Shown here one piece after another: positions 54,461 through 64,000 of a stretch of DNA of 64,000 bases (the first letter of the stretch is position 1; every line of letters starts with the position of its first letter). The stretch lies in the NCBI GenBank assembly GCA_007258455.2, contig VDFB02262679.1, positions 1 through 64,000 of the forward strand, read 5' to 3'. Origin of the DNA: Sequoia sempervirens. Lineage: Eukaryota > Streptophyta > Pinopsida > Cupressales > Cupressaceae. Position numbers and translations under genes: made by a program. A model generated the notes under the pieces. That model was not told where the DNA came from. It saw nothing but the letters and a program-made list of their open reading frames with translations, and ran no database searches.

Positions 54461-56732
54461 CCATAATTAATACGGCTCTTAAAAAAATGAAATGACCACT
54501 ATTAACTTTGAAATCTTAAACTTGCTTGATTCACAATCTTCGTACTATTCAAATCTGAAGCAATTTATCACCAACTATGTGAAAAGAATTAATTTGATTT
54601 AACCTTTTGCTCTGAAGATAATTATCCAACTGCCACCTTGCTTACGATTTCTAGAAGTTCACTCAAGGAAACTATGCACCACAACTTTCTCACGACTCTC
54701 TATAAATTCTGCATTTCTTCTTGAATTCTTTACACATTTTCTTTCTTTCTTGTCTTATTCCTATAATTTTTCTCTATGCATTCTCATTTGCTTCTTGCCC
54801 ATGGATACTCCAATTTTCTTAAGTTTCCCTCGCTGCTAGAATGTTTTATTAGGGAGCATCACGCCGCAAAGGCTTGAAAATGTTTTCTTTATTAGGAATT
54901 CTAGTTTCACAATGCCAAATTTGTGCTAGTCCTTGGGGGAAAGTATGTTGAATCTAGCTGCTACTTTTGCTTCTATTATGATGTGGCTTCTCTTTTTTAG
55001 CGTCACTTTTAGATATTGGGATACCTATTGAAGATGTTCGCTCGACTACCAATTTGATATTGAGGCCTAAATATCTAGAGAATCTAGATACTATTTTATC
55101 TATTGCACACTAGACCATTGGGGTTCCCTCCATGGATGATATTCCCCAGTTCTTGGAATATGGGGAAGTCATTCCACTCTAGCGTTTCCTTACTGATCTC
55201 CATATTTGTGACTTTGAAATTCACTGGGAACTCACCTATACAGTGTATTTAGCCCTAATAGAAGAGGCATCCCACATTGACTGAATGGCTACTACCATCT
55301 GCAACTTTGATCAATCTTTTTTTGACTTTTTTGATCTTTTGAAACAAGGATTTTTGATATCTCATGTATATACGTGATATACACATATATATGTAACTTT
55401 TGGTACATCTTAAAGCATGTTTTACTGTGCATGGTTTTATCATTTTACATTTCACAGTTCAATTTTACAAATGTTTGAATTAACTTATGTTAAAGATAGG
55501 TTTAAGCATAATTTGCTAATGCAGAGGCCAAACAAAAGAAAAGAACAAAAAATGAAGAAAGAAAACAAAACAAAATAGAACCCTACAAAAAGAAAATTAA
55601 CCCTAACTACCATAATTCTAGCATAACAAAAGATTAACCCTAATAAAGTAGCTTGTTTCAATTTCTGTGACTATTTCTTTTGAAGTTTGGTACGAATTAC
55701 AATAGGTTTATCTTTAAATTCATTTAACAAAATTTCCAATTTCCTACTCTAACAATGAATTATCTTAAATTTTCTATGTTTAATAATCATAAATTCAAAA
55801 GCGTACTTACAAATGACTTGGCTCATATGTATGAAAATGACCTCATTAAAGATCAATTTCACCCATTTCATCTAATGCGACCATACTCTACCTTCCTCCA
55901 TCCCTAGTCCATTTCCATGAATGGTTGTGTCCATTTCTCTGCTTTCTCCTCCTCTGAAAATATTCATGCCTTTGGTCTTGTCTTCACTTTGCATTTTGTT
56001 AGACCAAGATATGTCACTATTTATATTGTTATCAGAGAGAGAAAAAGTAAAAGTTTGATACTTTGTATCTTGAATAGAATCAGGAAAATTTCCTTTTATA
56101 AATTGTGAATTTTGAACTTGGAGAAAAATACACATGTTTCCCTCTTGATTTTCCCGCTCCTTCTAGTTATCTACATTTTCCATGTATAAGGAGAATGATG
56201 ATTCATCAATGTCATTTTCTCGTTTCTGATGCGATGTCTCTGAATCTCAACATTCTCACCTATTTTTCTACAAAACATTAGGATTTTCTTTATAATAATT
56301 ATAGTTTTCCAACTATTTTGATGTATCAGTTAGTTTTTTAATATTTCCAATTCCATTAGGGTTAAACATTTTTCTCATTAACAATTCCTTTCTTTTAGCA
56401 GTTATAACTTCTTTTGTTAACAAAATTACTTTACTTATGGCCAAACTTATCATAGTTAAAAAAAATCACACTCGAGTTCACCGTGATTAGTTGTATCATG
56501 AATTCTACACTAGGTGACCCTACCAAAAGTGAATAAACTCAAAGAATGTAATTTCTAGTTAAAATTTTTCCAAAGTTTTTTAACTTCCATACTAAAAAGC
56601 CAGCTTGCACTCAATATCACTTTACAAGCTTCTCACCAAACTCAATACTAATAATTCAAAGTATAGCCCTCCAATTCAAAAGAATAAGGCCTAAAATATT
56701 TAAAGATGGCCCTCCTTCTAGTGCCAGTTACT
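54461..56732. other. Unresolved AT-rich sequence
   Basis: No protein family could be recognised on either strand. A coding-like segment on the plus strand at about 54880-55260 is broken by stops. A TA/ACATATA run lies at 55363-55395. It probably consists of the internal part of one or two decayed elements (H or I). Confidence 0.35.
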
Positions 56733-56894
56733 GTTGACGATGATTTTACTCACAACAAATAGGGCAAATAAATTCTTCACATACAAGACTGCAAAGAGCC
56801 TATCCTTCTTGAAAGATATGGAACAAAGACAATCTAAAAGGAGATTATGATTTAATACAAAAATATTGGCTTTAGTTCAATCCCATGTCTTTGA
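56733..56894. repeat. Repeat H, right copy, first part
   Basis: 162 bases matching 51523 onward up to the copia D insertion; it ends CCCATGTCTTTGA. The sequence just before it (CTTCTAGTGCCAGTTAC) is weakly like a complementary Met primer binding site. Confidence 0.7.
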
Positions 56895-58236
56895 TGTATG
56901 GAAAGCTTAGGTGCGGAACAAACTCTTCTAACATCAAAACCTCAGGGAAGAATGCAGAGGTGACTTTAAATTTTCAATTACAATCCAATTAAGATACTCA
57001 TGAAAGAAATAACAGAAATAGAGAAATTAACATACACAATTTGGACACCAGATTTACATGGGAAAACCCTTATGGGAGAAAAACCCACCACACCAAGAAA
57101 ATTCCCTTTGTATTATAGTAAACAAAATTACATACAAAGTACAAAGTTAACTTTATGATGTCAATTTACAATAGCATAATTTTCTGATCAACCTTGTACA
57201 GAAACGCTCTCAGAAAACATCCAAAGAATTCACTCAAAACAATCGTATTCAATTTATCAAAATTTCATTATCTCACACACATTGTTACTCATCGAACTAC
57301 TCATTGTCATCTGTCATTGTCCCACATAGTCGTGTTCCTCATAGCCTATTCATCTCCGTCACAAGAATGGTTGTAATAGTCTAACTACTAATAGTTCACC
57401 TTTCACTTGTCTGATTGGCTCAAAATAGACCACAAAGGATAGTCATTTGGTCAAGGCATTCAAACAGTATCATATTTCAGTGAGACACTAAGTCGTGTCT
57501 CCCCGATCCCACAATACCCAACTATTGTTATCGAGCAAAGTCACCACTATCGGCGAGAGGTCATATCAAACACAACATAATCTTGTGTAGATCTATCGGC
57601 AAGAGTTTCACTATAGCTAAGAGTCTTAAAGATCCTCTATGTCATATCAATTTTCATACCCATCATAGAGAAGAAAACCATCAACAAGAGTTCCTACCGA
57701 AAACATACCTGTCGGTGAGACAAACAATATCACTAGGACTTCACATCAATATTTAACTCATATAGCTCTATCGGTGAGACCATCACTATTGGTGAGACAT
57801 CATACTGAGCACAGAACAATCGAAGAGAGAAATTCTATCACCAAGAGTTCATACTGAATACACAACTGTCAACAAGAGAAACATCCATTGGTTAAACTCT
57901 TATCAAGCCTTCATGTCACCCCAAAGACATTCTTGTGTAAGACCATCAGTGAAACTAACACTATTGGAACAAGTCATTCGGAAGGGTCACATCTCTCCCT
58001 GATATCCAATAGGAACTAACCTATCGGAAAGAGGTCTTCCTAGGCAGAAAGAGATGGGAAACTCACAGCGATCGACATGTCTTGCCAATGACTTTCATCG
58101 GCAAGATAGAACCAAAGCCTCGGTGACCTTCAATCTATGAACATAGCTGCTAGTCAATAGGACTTCCAGAGGGTCTCATTGACTTTTCTCTTTCAGGAGT
58201 TTACATGTTAGTAATATTGAGGCATAATTTCCATCA
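56895..58236 (-). repeat. 3' LTR of copia D
   Basis: 1342 bases, plus-strand TGTATGGAAAGC to TTTCCATCA. It contains many short copies of a TCGGCRAGAG-like word, several decayed to TTGGTGAGA or CAACAAGAG. Confidence 0.92.
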
Positions 58237-58247
58237 ATCTCTCACTT
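58237..58247 (-). other. Polypurine tract of copia D
   Basis: The minus strand reads AAGTGAGAGAT directly against TGATGGAAAT of the LTR. AAGTGGGAGAT is the common form in plant copia elements. Confidence 0.85.
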
Positions 58248-58289
58248 GACAAAAATCTTACTGACACCTCCAAAGCATAGCAAACTACT

Positions 58290-59965
58290 AAAATTCATGG
58301 GCACTGAGGCCCATCAAACTAGCACACCACCTGAACTTGGTTGTGCTCACTGGTGTTGACAATGCATTTGCAACATTTTCCAGAGTATTCACTTTTTCTA
58401 AAAAGACATTTCCATCCTCCACCATATCTCATACAAAATGATACTACACATCAATATGTTTCATCCTAGCATGGAAAGTAGGAATTTTCACCAAACAAAT
58501 AGCACTCTAACTGTCACAATAAATTGTAAATTTCCCTTCATCAAACCCAATGTTAGAATAAAAAAATTTTAACCAAATTGCTTCTTTACAAGCATGTGTT
58601 GCTACCATGTATTTTGCCTCTGTAGTGGACAAAGCGACTACAGCCTGCTGCTTAATCATCCAACTAACTGCACCACCATTCATCATGAAAATATATCCAT
58701 TGGTGGATCTTCTACTGTCAATGTCCCTTGCCCAATTAGAATCCACATAGCCTCGAATGTTGAGAGTCCTCTATGATTCAATCAAATTTCCATGGTAACA
58801 CAAAGCATATTCTGAAGTTCCCTTTAGATAACTAAACACTCTTTTCACAATATCCCAATGTGTCCTTCCAAGATTCGCCATAAAATGACTTAGTACTCCC
58901 ACTGCTTGGGAAATGTCTAGCCTTGTACAAACCATTGCATACATTAAACTGCCAACTGCACTAGCATAAGGCACTCTGGTCATGTGCTCCATCTTAGTAG
59001 GAAATTTTGGACATTCTTCAAAAGATAGCTTCATTCCCTACAAAAATCGAGCAGCTAGCTACTTGCATTCATTCATACAAAATCTCTCCAAAATAGTATT
59101 AATATACTTACTCTGATTGAGCCAAAGTTTTCTACTCTTCATGTCCCTGGTTATTTCCATTCCCAGAATATACCTAGCTGCACCAAGATCTTTCATTTTG
59201 AACTTTGCAAACAATTGAGATTTTAGATCAAAAATCATTAACTTACCATTGCCTATGAACAACATATCATCAACATAGAGAGAAATAATAAGAATACGAG
59301 CACTTTTAACTTTGAATTACACACAGTGATCAAACTTTGATCTTACAAATCACAATGACAAAACAAAAGTATCAGACTTCTGGTACCACATTCTAGGGGA
59401 TTGTTTCAATCCATATAGAGATTTTTTCAACTTGCAAACTAGATTTTCTTTACCTTTTTCCACAAAGTGCTCTGGCTGGGACATGTAAATTTCTTCTTCA
59501 AGATCACCATGAAAAAATGTTGTCTTCACATCCATTTGTTTAATCTATAAGTCATAAGTTGCTACAAGTGACAAAATAAATCTGATAGATGTCAGCTTAG
59601 CTACAAGAGAAAATATTTCCCCATAATCAATTCCCTCTACCTGGGAATAACCCTTCACAACCAACCTCACCTTATACTTTTCCACACTGCCATCCAGACC
59701 TATTTTCTTTTTAAATACCCATTTATAGCCAAAATATTTTCTGCCTTCAGGCAAGGGCACAAAACTCCAAGTTTAATTTTTTTTCTAATAATGTCATTTC
59801 TTCATTCATGACTTCCAACCAAGAGTTTGAATCAGACATTCTAAATGCCTCTTTCATAGTCCTAGGCTCATCAGTGCTAGAAATTAAAGCATAGGCACAA
59901 GTAGAATCTAACATAGAGAACCCATACCTATCAGGTTTCTTTCTTTCATGTGTTGACCTCCTCAC
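58290..59965 (-). pseudogene. RT and RNase H of copia D
   Basis: RT motifs on the minus strand: W-L-E-V-M-N-E-E-M and Y-K-W-V-F-K-K-K (59830-59700), K-Y-K-V-R-L-V-V-K-G-Y-S-Q, M-D-V-K-T-T-F-F-H-G-D-L (59535), S-L-Y-G-L-K-Q-S-P-R-M-W, the catalytic L-Y-V-D-D (about 59280) and Y-I-L-G-M-E-I. RNase H follows with Y-V-D-S-N-W-A-R-D, R-S-T-N-G-Y-I-F, A-L-S-T-T-E-A-K-Y and A-I-W-L (58740-58560). Stops occur between the pieces, for example before M-D-V-K and after R-F-C-M-N-E-C-K. The tail continues to about 58290 in broken form. Confidence 0.88.
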
Positions 59966-60099
59966 AGGCTGAGGCTAAGATTCTTCTTCTTTAGAACTCT
60001 CAGAACTACTTGAGCTCTCCTCAGTTTCAGGTACATTTTGAATTTTCAATTCCTCTTTATCTAGTGTCAAAGGAATTTCAACTACATCCTTTTTATCTT

Positions 60100-61226
60100 C
60101 TGATTTTTGACTCTGACTATAGATCTAGAGTAGAAGGCTTCAGCTCATGAAAAATAACACTTTTACTGTATAGAACCTTCTCTATATCAGGATTCCAAAG
60201 CTTGCATCCTTTTATGCCAGCACTATAACCAATAAAAATACATTTAACAGCCTTGTTTTCCAATTTAGATCTTTTCTCATTCATCACATATGCATATGCC
60301 TCATAGCCAAAGACTTGAATGTGTCTCAGAGAGGGATTCTGTCTAGACCATGCTTCCAAAGGTGTTTTCTCAACAAGAGCGGAATTAGGAGAATAGTTTA
60401 TCAAGTAACATGATTTTGCAATTGCCCCAGCCTAGAACTTCTCCTCTGAGCCAACACTGCTCAGCATACTTCGTGCTCTTTCCATCACTGTCCTGTTGAA
60501 CCTTTTTGCAATTCCATTCTGCTACGGAGTGTAGGGTGTAGTTTTATGTCTTTTAATTTCATGATCTTTATAGTACCTCTCGAATTCATCAGAACAAAAC
60601 TCACCGCCATTGTCAGTCCTTAAACATTTTATTTTTCTTCTAGTATGATTTTCCACAAGGTTTTAAAATTCCTTAAAATGATTGGACACTTTTGATTTAC
60701 TTTTCAAAAAATAAAAAAATGCTCTTCTTGAATAATCATCAATGAACGATACATAATATCTTGATTTAGACAAATAAGGAACATTTACTGGACCAAAAAT
60801 GTTAGAATGAATGTAATCAAGTAAACCATAAGATTTGTGAGGATTGGAGTAAAATGAAACATGGTGTTGTTTACCATATATACAATGTTCACAAAACTCG
60901 AATTCGAGGTTACAATCATCTAGCCCTTCAACTAGGTTTTTATTCTTCAAGGTTTTTAAACCTTTTTCACCAATGTGGCCAAGCCAATGATGCCAGAGCA
61001 TAGTCTTTTCTGCTGGAAGTTTAACTTCCATAGAGTTTACACTATCAGGAACTTTTTCCTCTTTTTCTCCATGAGTAGCTTTCTGTGACTTTATAGAGAC
61101 ACTATTGCATTGAATAGCATGTGCATCCAGCTTATACAGGGTACCAATTCGAGCACCCCTTGCTAGCACCATTGAGCCTCTAGTCATCTTGCAGCCATTT
61201 CCAAAGAATGAGACTTGAACTCCCAC
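60100..61226 (-). pseudogene. Integrase of copia D
   Basis: The zinc-binding part W-H-H-W-L-G-H..C-E-H-C-I-Y-G-K (about 61000-60880) is intact. The core has the first Asp in L-L-D-Y-I-H-S (60830), the second in C-L-R-T-D-N-G-G-E-F (about 60620) and the Glu in N-R-T-V-M-E-R-A-R (about 60490). A TAG stands at the Gln of T-P-Q-Q-N-G. The downstream frame 60404-60117 carries P-L-E-A-W and K-C-I-F-I-G-Y, the usual copia integrase end. Fragments below 60100 up to RT are non-conserved linker. Confidence 0.87.
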
Positions 61227-61256
61227 ATTGTTCAGCTTACTAACAAAAAGTAGATT

Positions 61257-61600
61257 TCAAGCTAGACTTGGTATATTCATTACATCATTGATTCCCTTCA
61301 CTCTGCCATCAGGGAACTGAATTTTGACTCTTCCACAACCAACAATTTCCAGCAATGAATCGCTTTCCAAATACACCCTTCCACCATCATATTTTTCATA
61401 CTTAGTGAACCAGTCTCTATGAGATGTCATGTGGAAAGATGCTTCAGAATCAATCAGCCAGACATCATCAAATGCTTGAGTTGCCAAGGCTGCAATGAAG
61501 GCATCTACATCACTCTGAGAAGAATCATTGTCAGAATTCTTCTTCTTCTTCTTCTTTTCCTCCTCTTTGCAATCCTTATGGACCAAGTTGCCCATAATTC
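61257..61600 (-). pseudogene. Gag zinc knuckle end and protease of copia D
   Basis: It starts in the zinc-knuckle end (H-K-D-C-K-E-E-E). A run of six Lys codons (CTT/TTC in the plus strand) and an acidic stretch precede the protease, which has W-L-I-D-S-E-A-S-F-H-M-T. The active-site D-S-G has Gly changed to Glu, so the enzyme would be inactive. The protease end N-D-V-M-N-I-P-S-L is followed by a stop and then the integrase leader. Confidence 0.82.
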
Positions 61601-62294
61601 CAACACTTCACCTTAGAATTCTTTCTAGGAGACTTTGATCTCCCTTTTCATTTTGATTTGGACTTCTTGTCCTTCTTCTTGCCTTTTTCTTTCGATCTCC
61701 CTCTAACAACAAGAGCCTCCTTCGCCATCTCAGAATATTTTCTTCTCATCTCTTCTGATAATAAAGAAGCAACAACATCTTCCATCTTAAAAGTGGATGT
61801 CGTACTCCCAATAGCCATCACCAAGTGATCCCAAGAATCTGGAAAAGAACATAACAACAGCATACAACGATATTCTTCATCAATCTTCACACCCATAGAT
61901 TCTAACTGAGCAATCAACATGTTGAAATTATTCAAATGATTAGCAACAGATGCTTCCTCCTACATTTTCAAAGAGTACAAATTCTTCCTTAATAAAAACT
62001 TATTCACCAAGGACTTGCCCTAATAAATAGCTCCCAGTCTTTTCCACAGAGAACATGCAATCTTTTCTTCGTGAACATTCAGAAGAACAGAGTTTGCTAA
62101 ATAGAACCTTATTAGCCCCTTTAATTTTTGATCTGCAAGCTCCCAATCCTCTTGCTTCATTCCTGTAGGCATCATTCTAGACACATCAAGCCATAGATCA
62201 TGATCAACCAACAAATCTTCCATTTTGAGTTTCCACAACTCAAAATTGTTGCCATTGAATTTCTCAATTTCAATCTTCCTGACGTGCTTCCCAT
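61601..62294 (-). pseudogene. Gag of copia D
   Basis: Start ATG at 62294 (M-G-S-T-S-G) with a one-base frame change to I-E-I-E-K-F-N-G-N-N-F-E-L-W-K. Then come W-L-D-V-S, D-Q-K-L-K-G-L-I, S-L-W-K-R-L-G-A-I-Y, a stop, and N-H-L-N-N-F-N-M-L-I-A-Q-L. The E-E-Y-R-C-M-L-L-L-C-S-F-P-D-S-W segment and a basic tail (K-K-K-D-K-K-S-K-S-K) follow. This is the standard order of copia gag. Two stops and the early frameshift disable it. Confidence 0.85.
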
Positions 62295-62395
62295 ATTAAT
62301 CTATAATTCAAATTACCAGACTTCTACAAGACTCCCACTAAATAGAATTGACACAAAAAGCCCAACCTACCCACAAGGATAACACAACTAGCCAG

Positions 62396-62407
62396 GCTCT
62401 GATACCA
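62396..62407 (-). other. Primer binding site of copia D (initiator tRNA-Met)
   Basis: The minus strand reads TGGTATCAGAGC (followed by CTGGC), two bases after the LTR end CCTTACA. Confidence 0.92.
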
Positions 62408-62409
62408 CT

Positions 62410-63779
62410 TGTAAGGAAAGCTTAGGTGCAGAACAAACTCTCCTAACGTCAAAACCTCAGGGAAGAATGCAAAGGTGACTTTAAATTTTCAATTATAGTC
62501 GAATTAAGATACTCATGAAATAAATAACAGAAATAGAGAAATGAACATACATAATTTGGACACCAGATTTATGTGGGAAAACCCTTACGGGATAAAAACC
62601 CACCACACCAAGAAAATTCCCTTTGTATTATAGTAAACATAATTACATACAAAGTACAGACTTAACTTTCTGATGTCAATTTATAGTAGCATAACTTTTT
62701 GATCAACCTTGTATAGAAACGCTCTCATAAAACATCCAAAAAATTCACTTAGAACAATCGTATTCAATCGAGCAACATTTCGTTATCTCACACACACTGT
62801 TACTCATCAAACTATTCATTGTCATCTGCCATTGTCCCACATAGTCATTTTCCTCACAATCTATTCATCTCCCTCATAGGAAAGGTCGCAACAATCCAAC
62901 TACTAATGATTCACCTTTTGCTTCTCTGATTGACTCAGAATAGACCATGTAGGATAGTCATTTGGTCAAGGCATTCAAATAGTATTGCATGTTGGTGAGA
63001 CACTAAGTCATGTCTCCCCAATTCCATAATACCTGACTGTTGTTATCAGCTAGAGTCGCCACTACCGGAAAGAGGTCATATCGAACACAAAATAATCTTG
63101 TGCAAATCTATCGGCAAGAGTTTCATTATCGTTGAGAGTCTTAAAGCTCCTTTGTGTCATACTAATGTTCATACCCGTCGGCGAGAAGAAAACCACCGGC
63201 AATATTTCCTACCAAAAACATACCCGTTGGCGAGATAAACAATATCGCTCAAACTTCACACCAATATTCAACTCATATAGCTCTATTGATGAGACCATTG
63301 CTATCGGCGAGACATCATACTAAGCACAAAACAGTCGGAGAGAGAAACGCTATCGCCAAGAGTTCATACCGAATACACAACTATCAGCAAGAGAAACATC
63401 CATCGATTAAACTCTTATCGAGCCTTCATGTCACCCCAAAGACGTTCTTGTGTAAGACCATCGGCGAAACTAACACTATTGGAAAGATTCATTCTGAAGG
63501 TTCACATCTCTCCATGATGCCACTCGTCACCAAGAGTATCCCTAATATCCAATAGGAACTAACCTATCGACAAGAGGTCTTCCCAGGTGGAATGAGATGG
63601 GAAACTCACAATGATCAACATGTCTTGCCAATGACTCCTGTTGACAAGACAAAACCAAAGTCTCAGAAACCTTCAATCTATGAACACAGCTGCTAGTGGG
63701 TAAGACTTCCAGATGGTCTCACCAACTTTTCTCTTTAAGGATTTTACATGTCAGTAAGATTGAGGCACATTTTCCAACA
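62410..63779 (-). repeat. 5' LTR of copia D
   Basis: 1370 bases, plus-strand TGTAAGGAAAGC to TTTTCCAACA. It retains more CpG in its TCGGCGAGA-like words than the 3' LTR. It is 28 bases longer, mostly from an extra stretch near 63510-63545 (CACTCGTCACCAAGAGTATCC). Confidence 0.92.
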
Positions 63780-64000
63780 TCTAATAACTAGGTCATGATT
63801 GCACTAGGGTCACTCTCAGGTATGATGTGATATTGATGTTAATCTCAAAGGGACCATGGTTGTTTAGAATTCAATATTTTAGGAAATAAATTTTCAATTG
63901 TATCATAAAGACAAGTATCATGAAATAGAAAGATTTGCAATAATATTACTTGAACATCACAAATTCTTTGCTATCACTTAAGTAGATTTAACATTAAGCA
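63780..64000. repeat. Repeat H, right copy, second part
   Basis: It resumes H after copia D (TCTAATAACTAGGTCATGATTGCACTAGGG..) and matches about 51695-51918. It runs off the window. Confidence 0.75.

Larger units (their letters stand above)
56895..63779 (-). mobile_element. Ty1/copia retrotransposon D, complete but decayed
   Basis: LTRs at 56895-58236 (3') and 62410-63779 (5'), 1342 and 1370 bases, with ends TG..CA. The PBS TGGTATCAGAGC lies at 62396-62407 and the polypurine tract AAGTGAGAGAT at 58237-58247. The pol order gag, protease, integrase, RT, RNase H (minus strand) is that of copia. The flanks TTTGA and TCTAA are a diverged 5-bp duplication; the empty site at about 51693 reads CCCTGATAACC. 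The LTR starts differ at roughly 8 percent of sampled positions. About a dozen stops break the polyprotein, so this copy is dead. Another LTR of the family lies at 1-798 in opposite orientation. Confidence 0.93.

Overview
This window reads as repetitive intergenic DNA from a large plant genome, most likely a gymnosperm. That placement is inference from the AT-rich, heavily decayed and deeply nested LTR retrotransposons. I found no intact host gene, tRNA, rRNA or CRISPR array. Almost every base I can explain belongs to transposable elements at different stages of decay. Labels A to L below are local to this annotation.

Layout from left to right. Position 1-798 is the 3' end of an LTR of a Ty1/copia family (D), inserted into the integrase of a Ty3/gypsy element (A). 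A runs to about 8236 and carries an antisense plant-mobile-domain (PMD) ORF and a putative 3' LTR. From about 8237 to 29015 lies a minus-strand Ty3/gypsy chromovirus (G). Its 3' LTR is split by a complete element, B1 (9601-15540). Its gag-pol runs 20650 to 16372, including a chromodomain. Its upstream part is split by a 5'-truncated LINE (21617-27161) flanked by a 14-bp target duplication. Its 5' LTR runs into a 100-N assembly gap (29016-29115).

After the gap comes B2, a second copy of the B family. Its 3' LTR is split by a 17-kb block, element E (32236-49259, target duplication CATAC), and by a TIR element F (49560-50348, target duplication TCAA). E itself contains two nested elements. K (33226-37192, LTRs 453 bp, target duplication CTTTC) is a young-looking non-autonomous element. 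J (41634-46998, LTRs about 1.65 kb, target duplication TAAAG) encodes a retropepsin and a K/E-rich ORF but no reverse transcriptase.

The right end (51296-64000) holds a repeat H, a possible minus-strand LTR (I), poorly resolved AT-rich sequence, and a complete but decayed copia element D (56895-63779). D splits the second copy of H. For K, D and F an uninterrupted paralogous site inside the same window shows the pre-insertion sequence.

The most notable items are: a LINE carrying a third ORF downstream of RNase H, inside its target duplications; three elements (B, E, J) that keep protease or protease-like sequence but show no RT; a tandem triplication inside the RT of G; and different minisatellite expansions in B1 and B2. 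Reading frames are broken mainly by single stop codons, often TAG, at positions where conserved Gln or Trp is expected, which fits cytosine-methylation decay.
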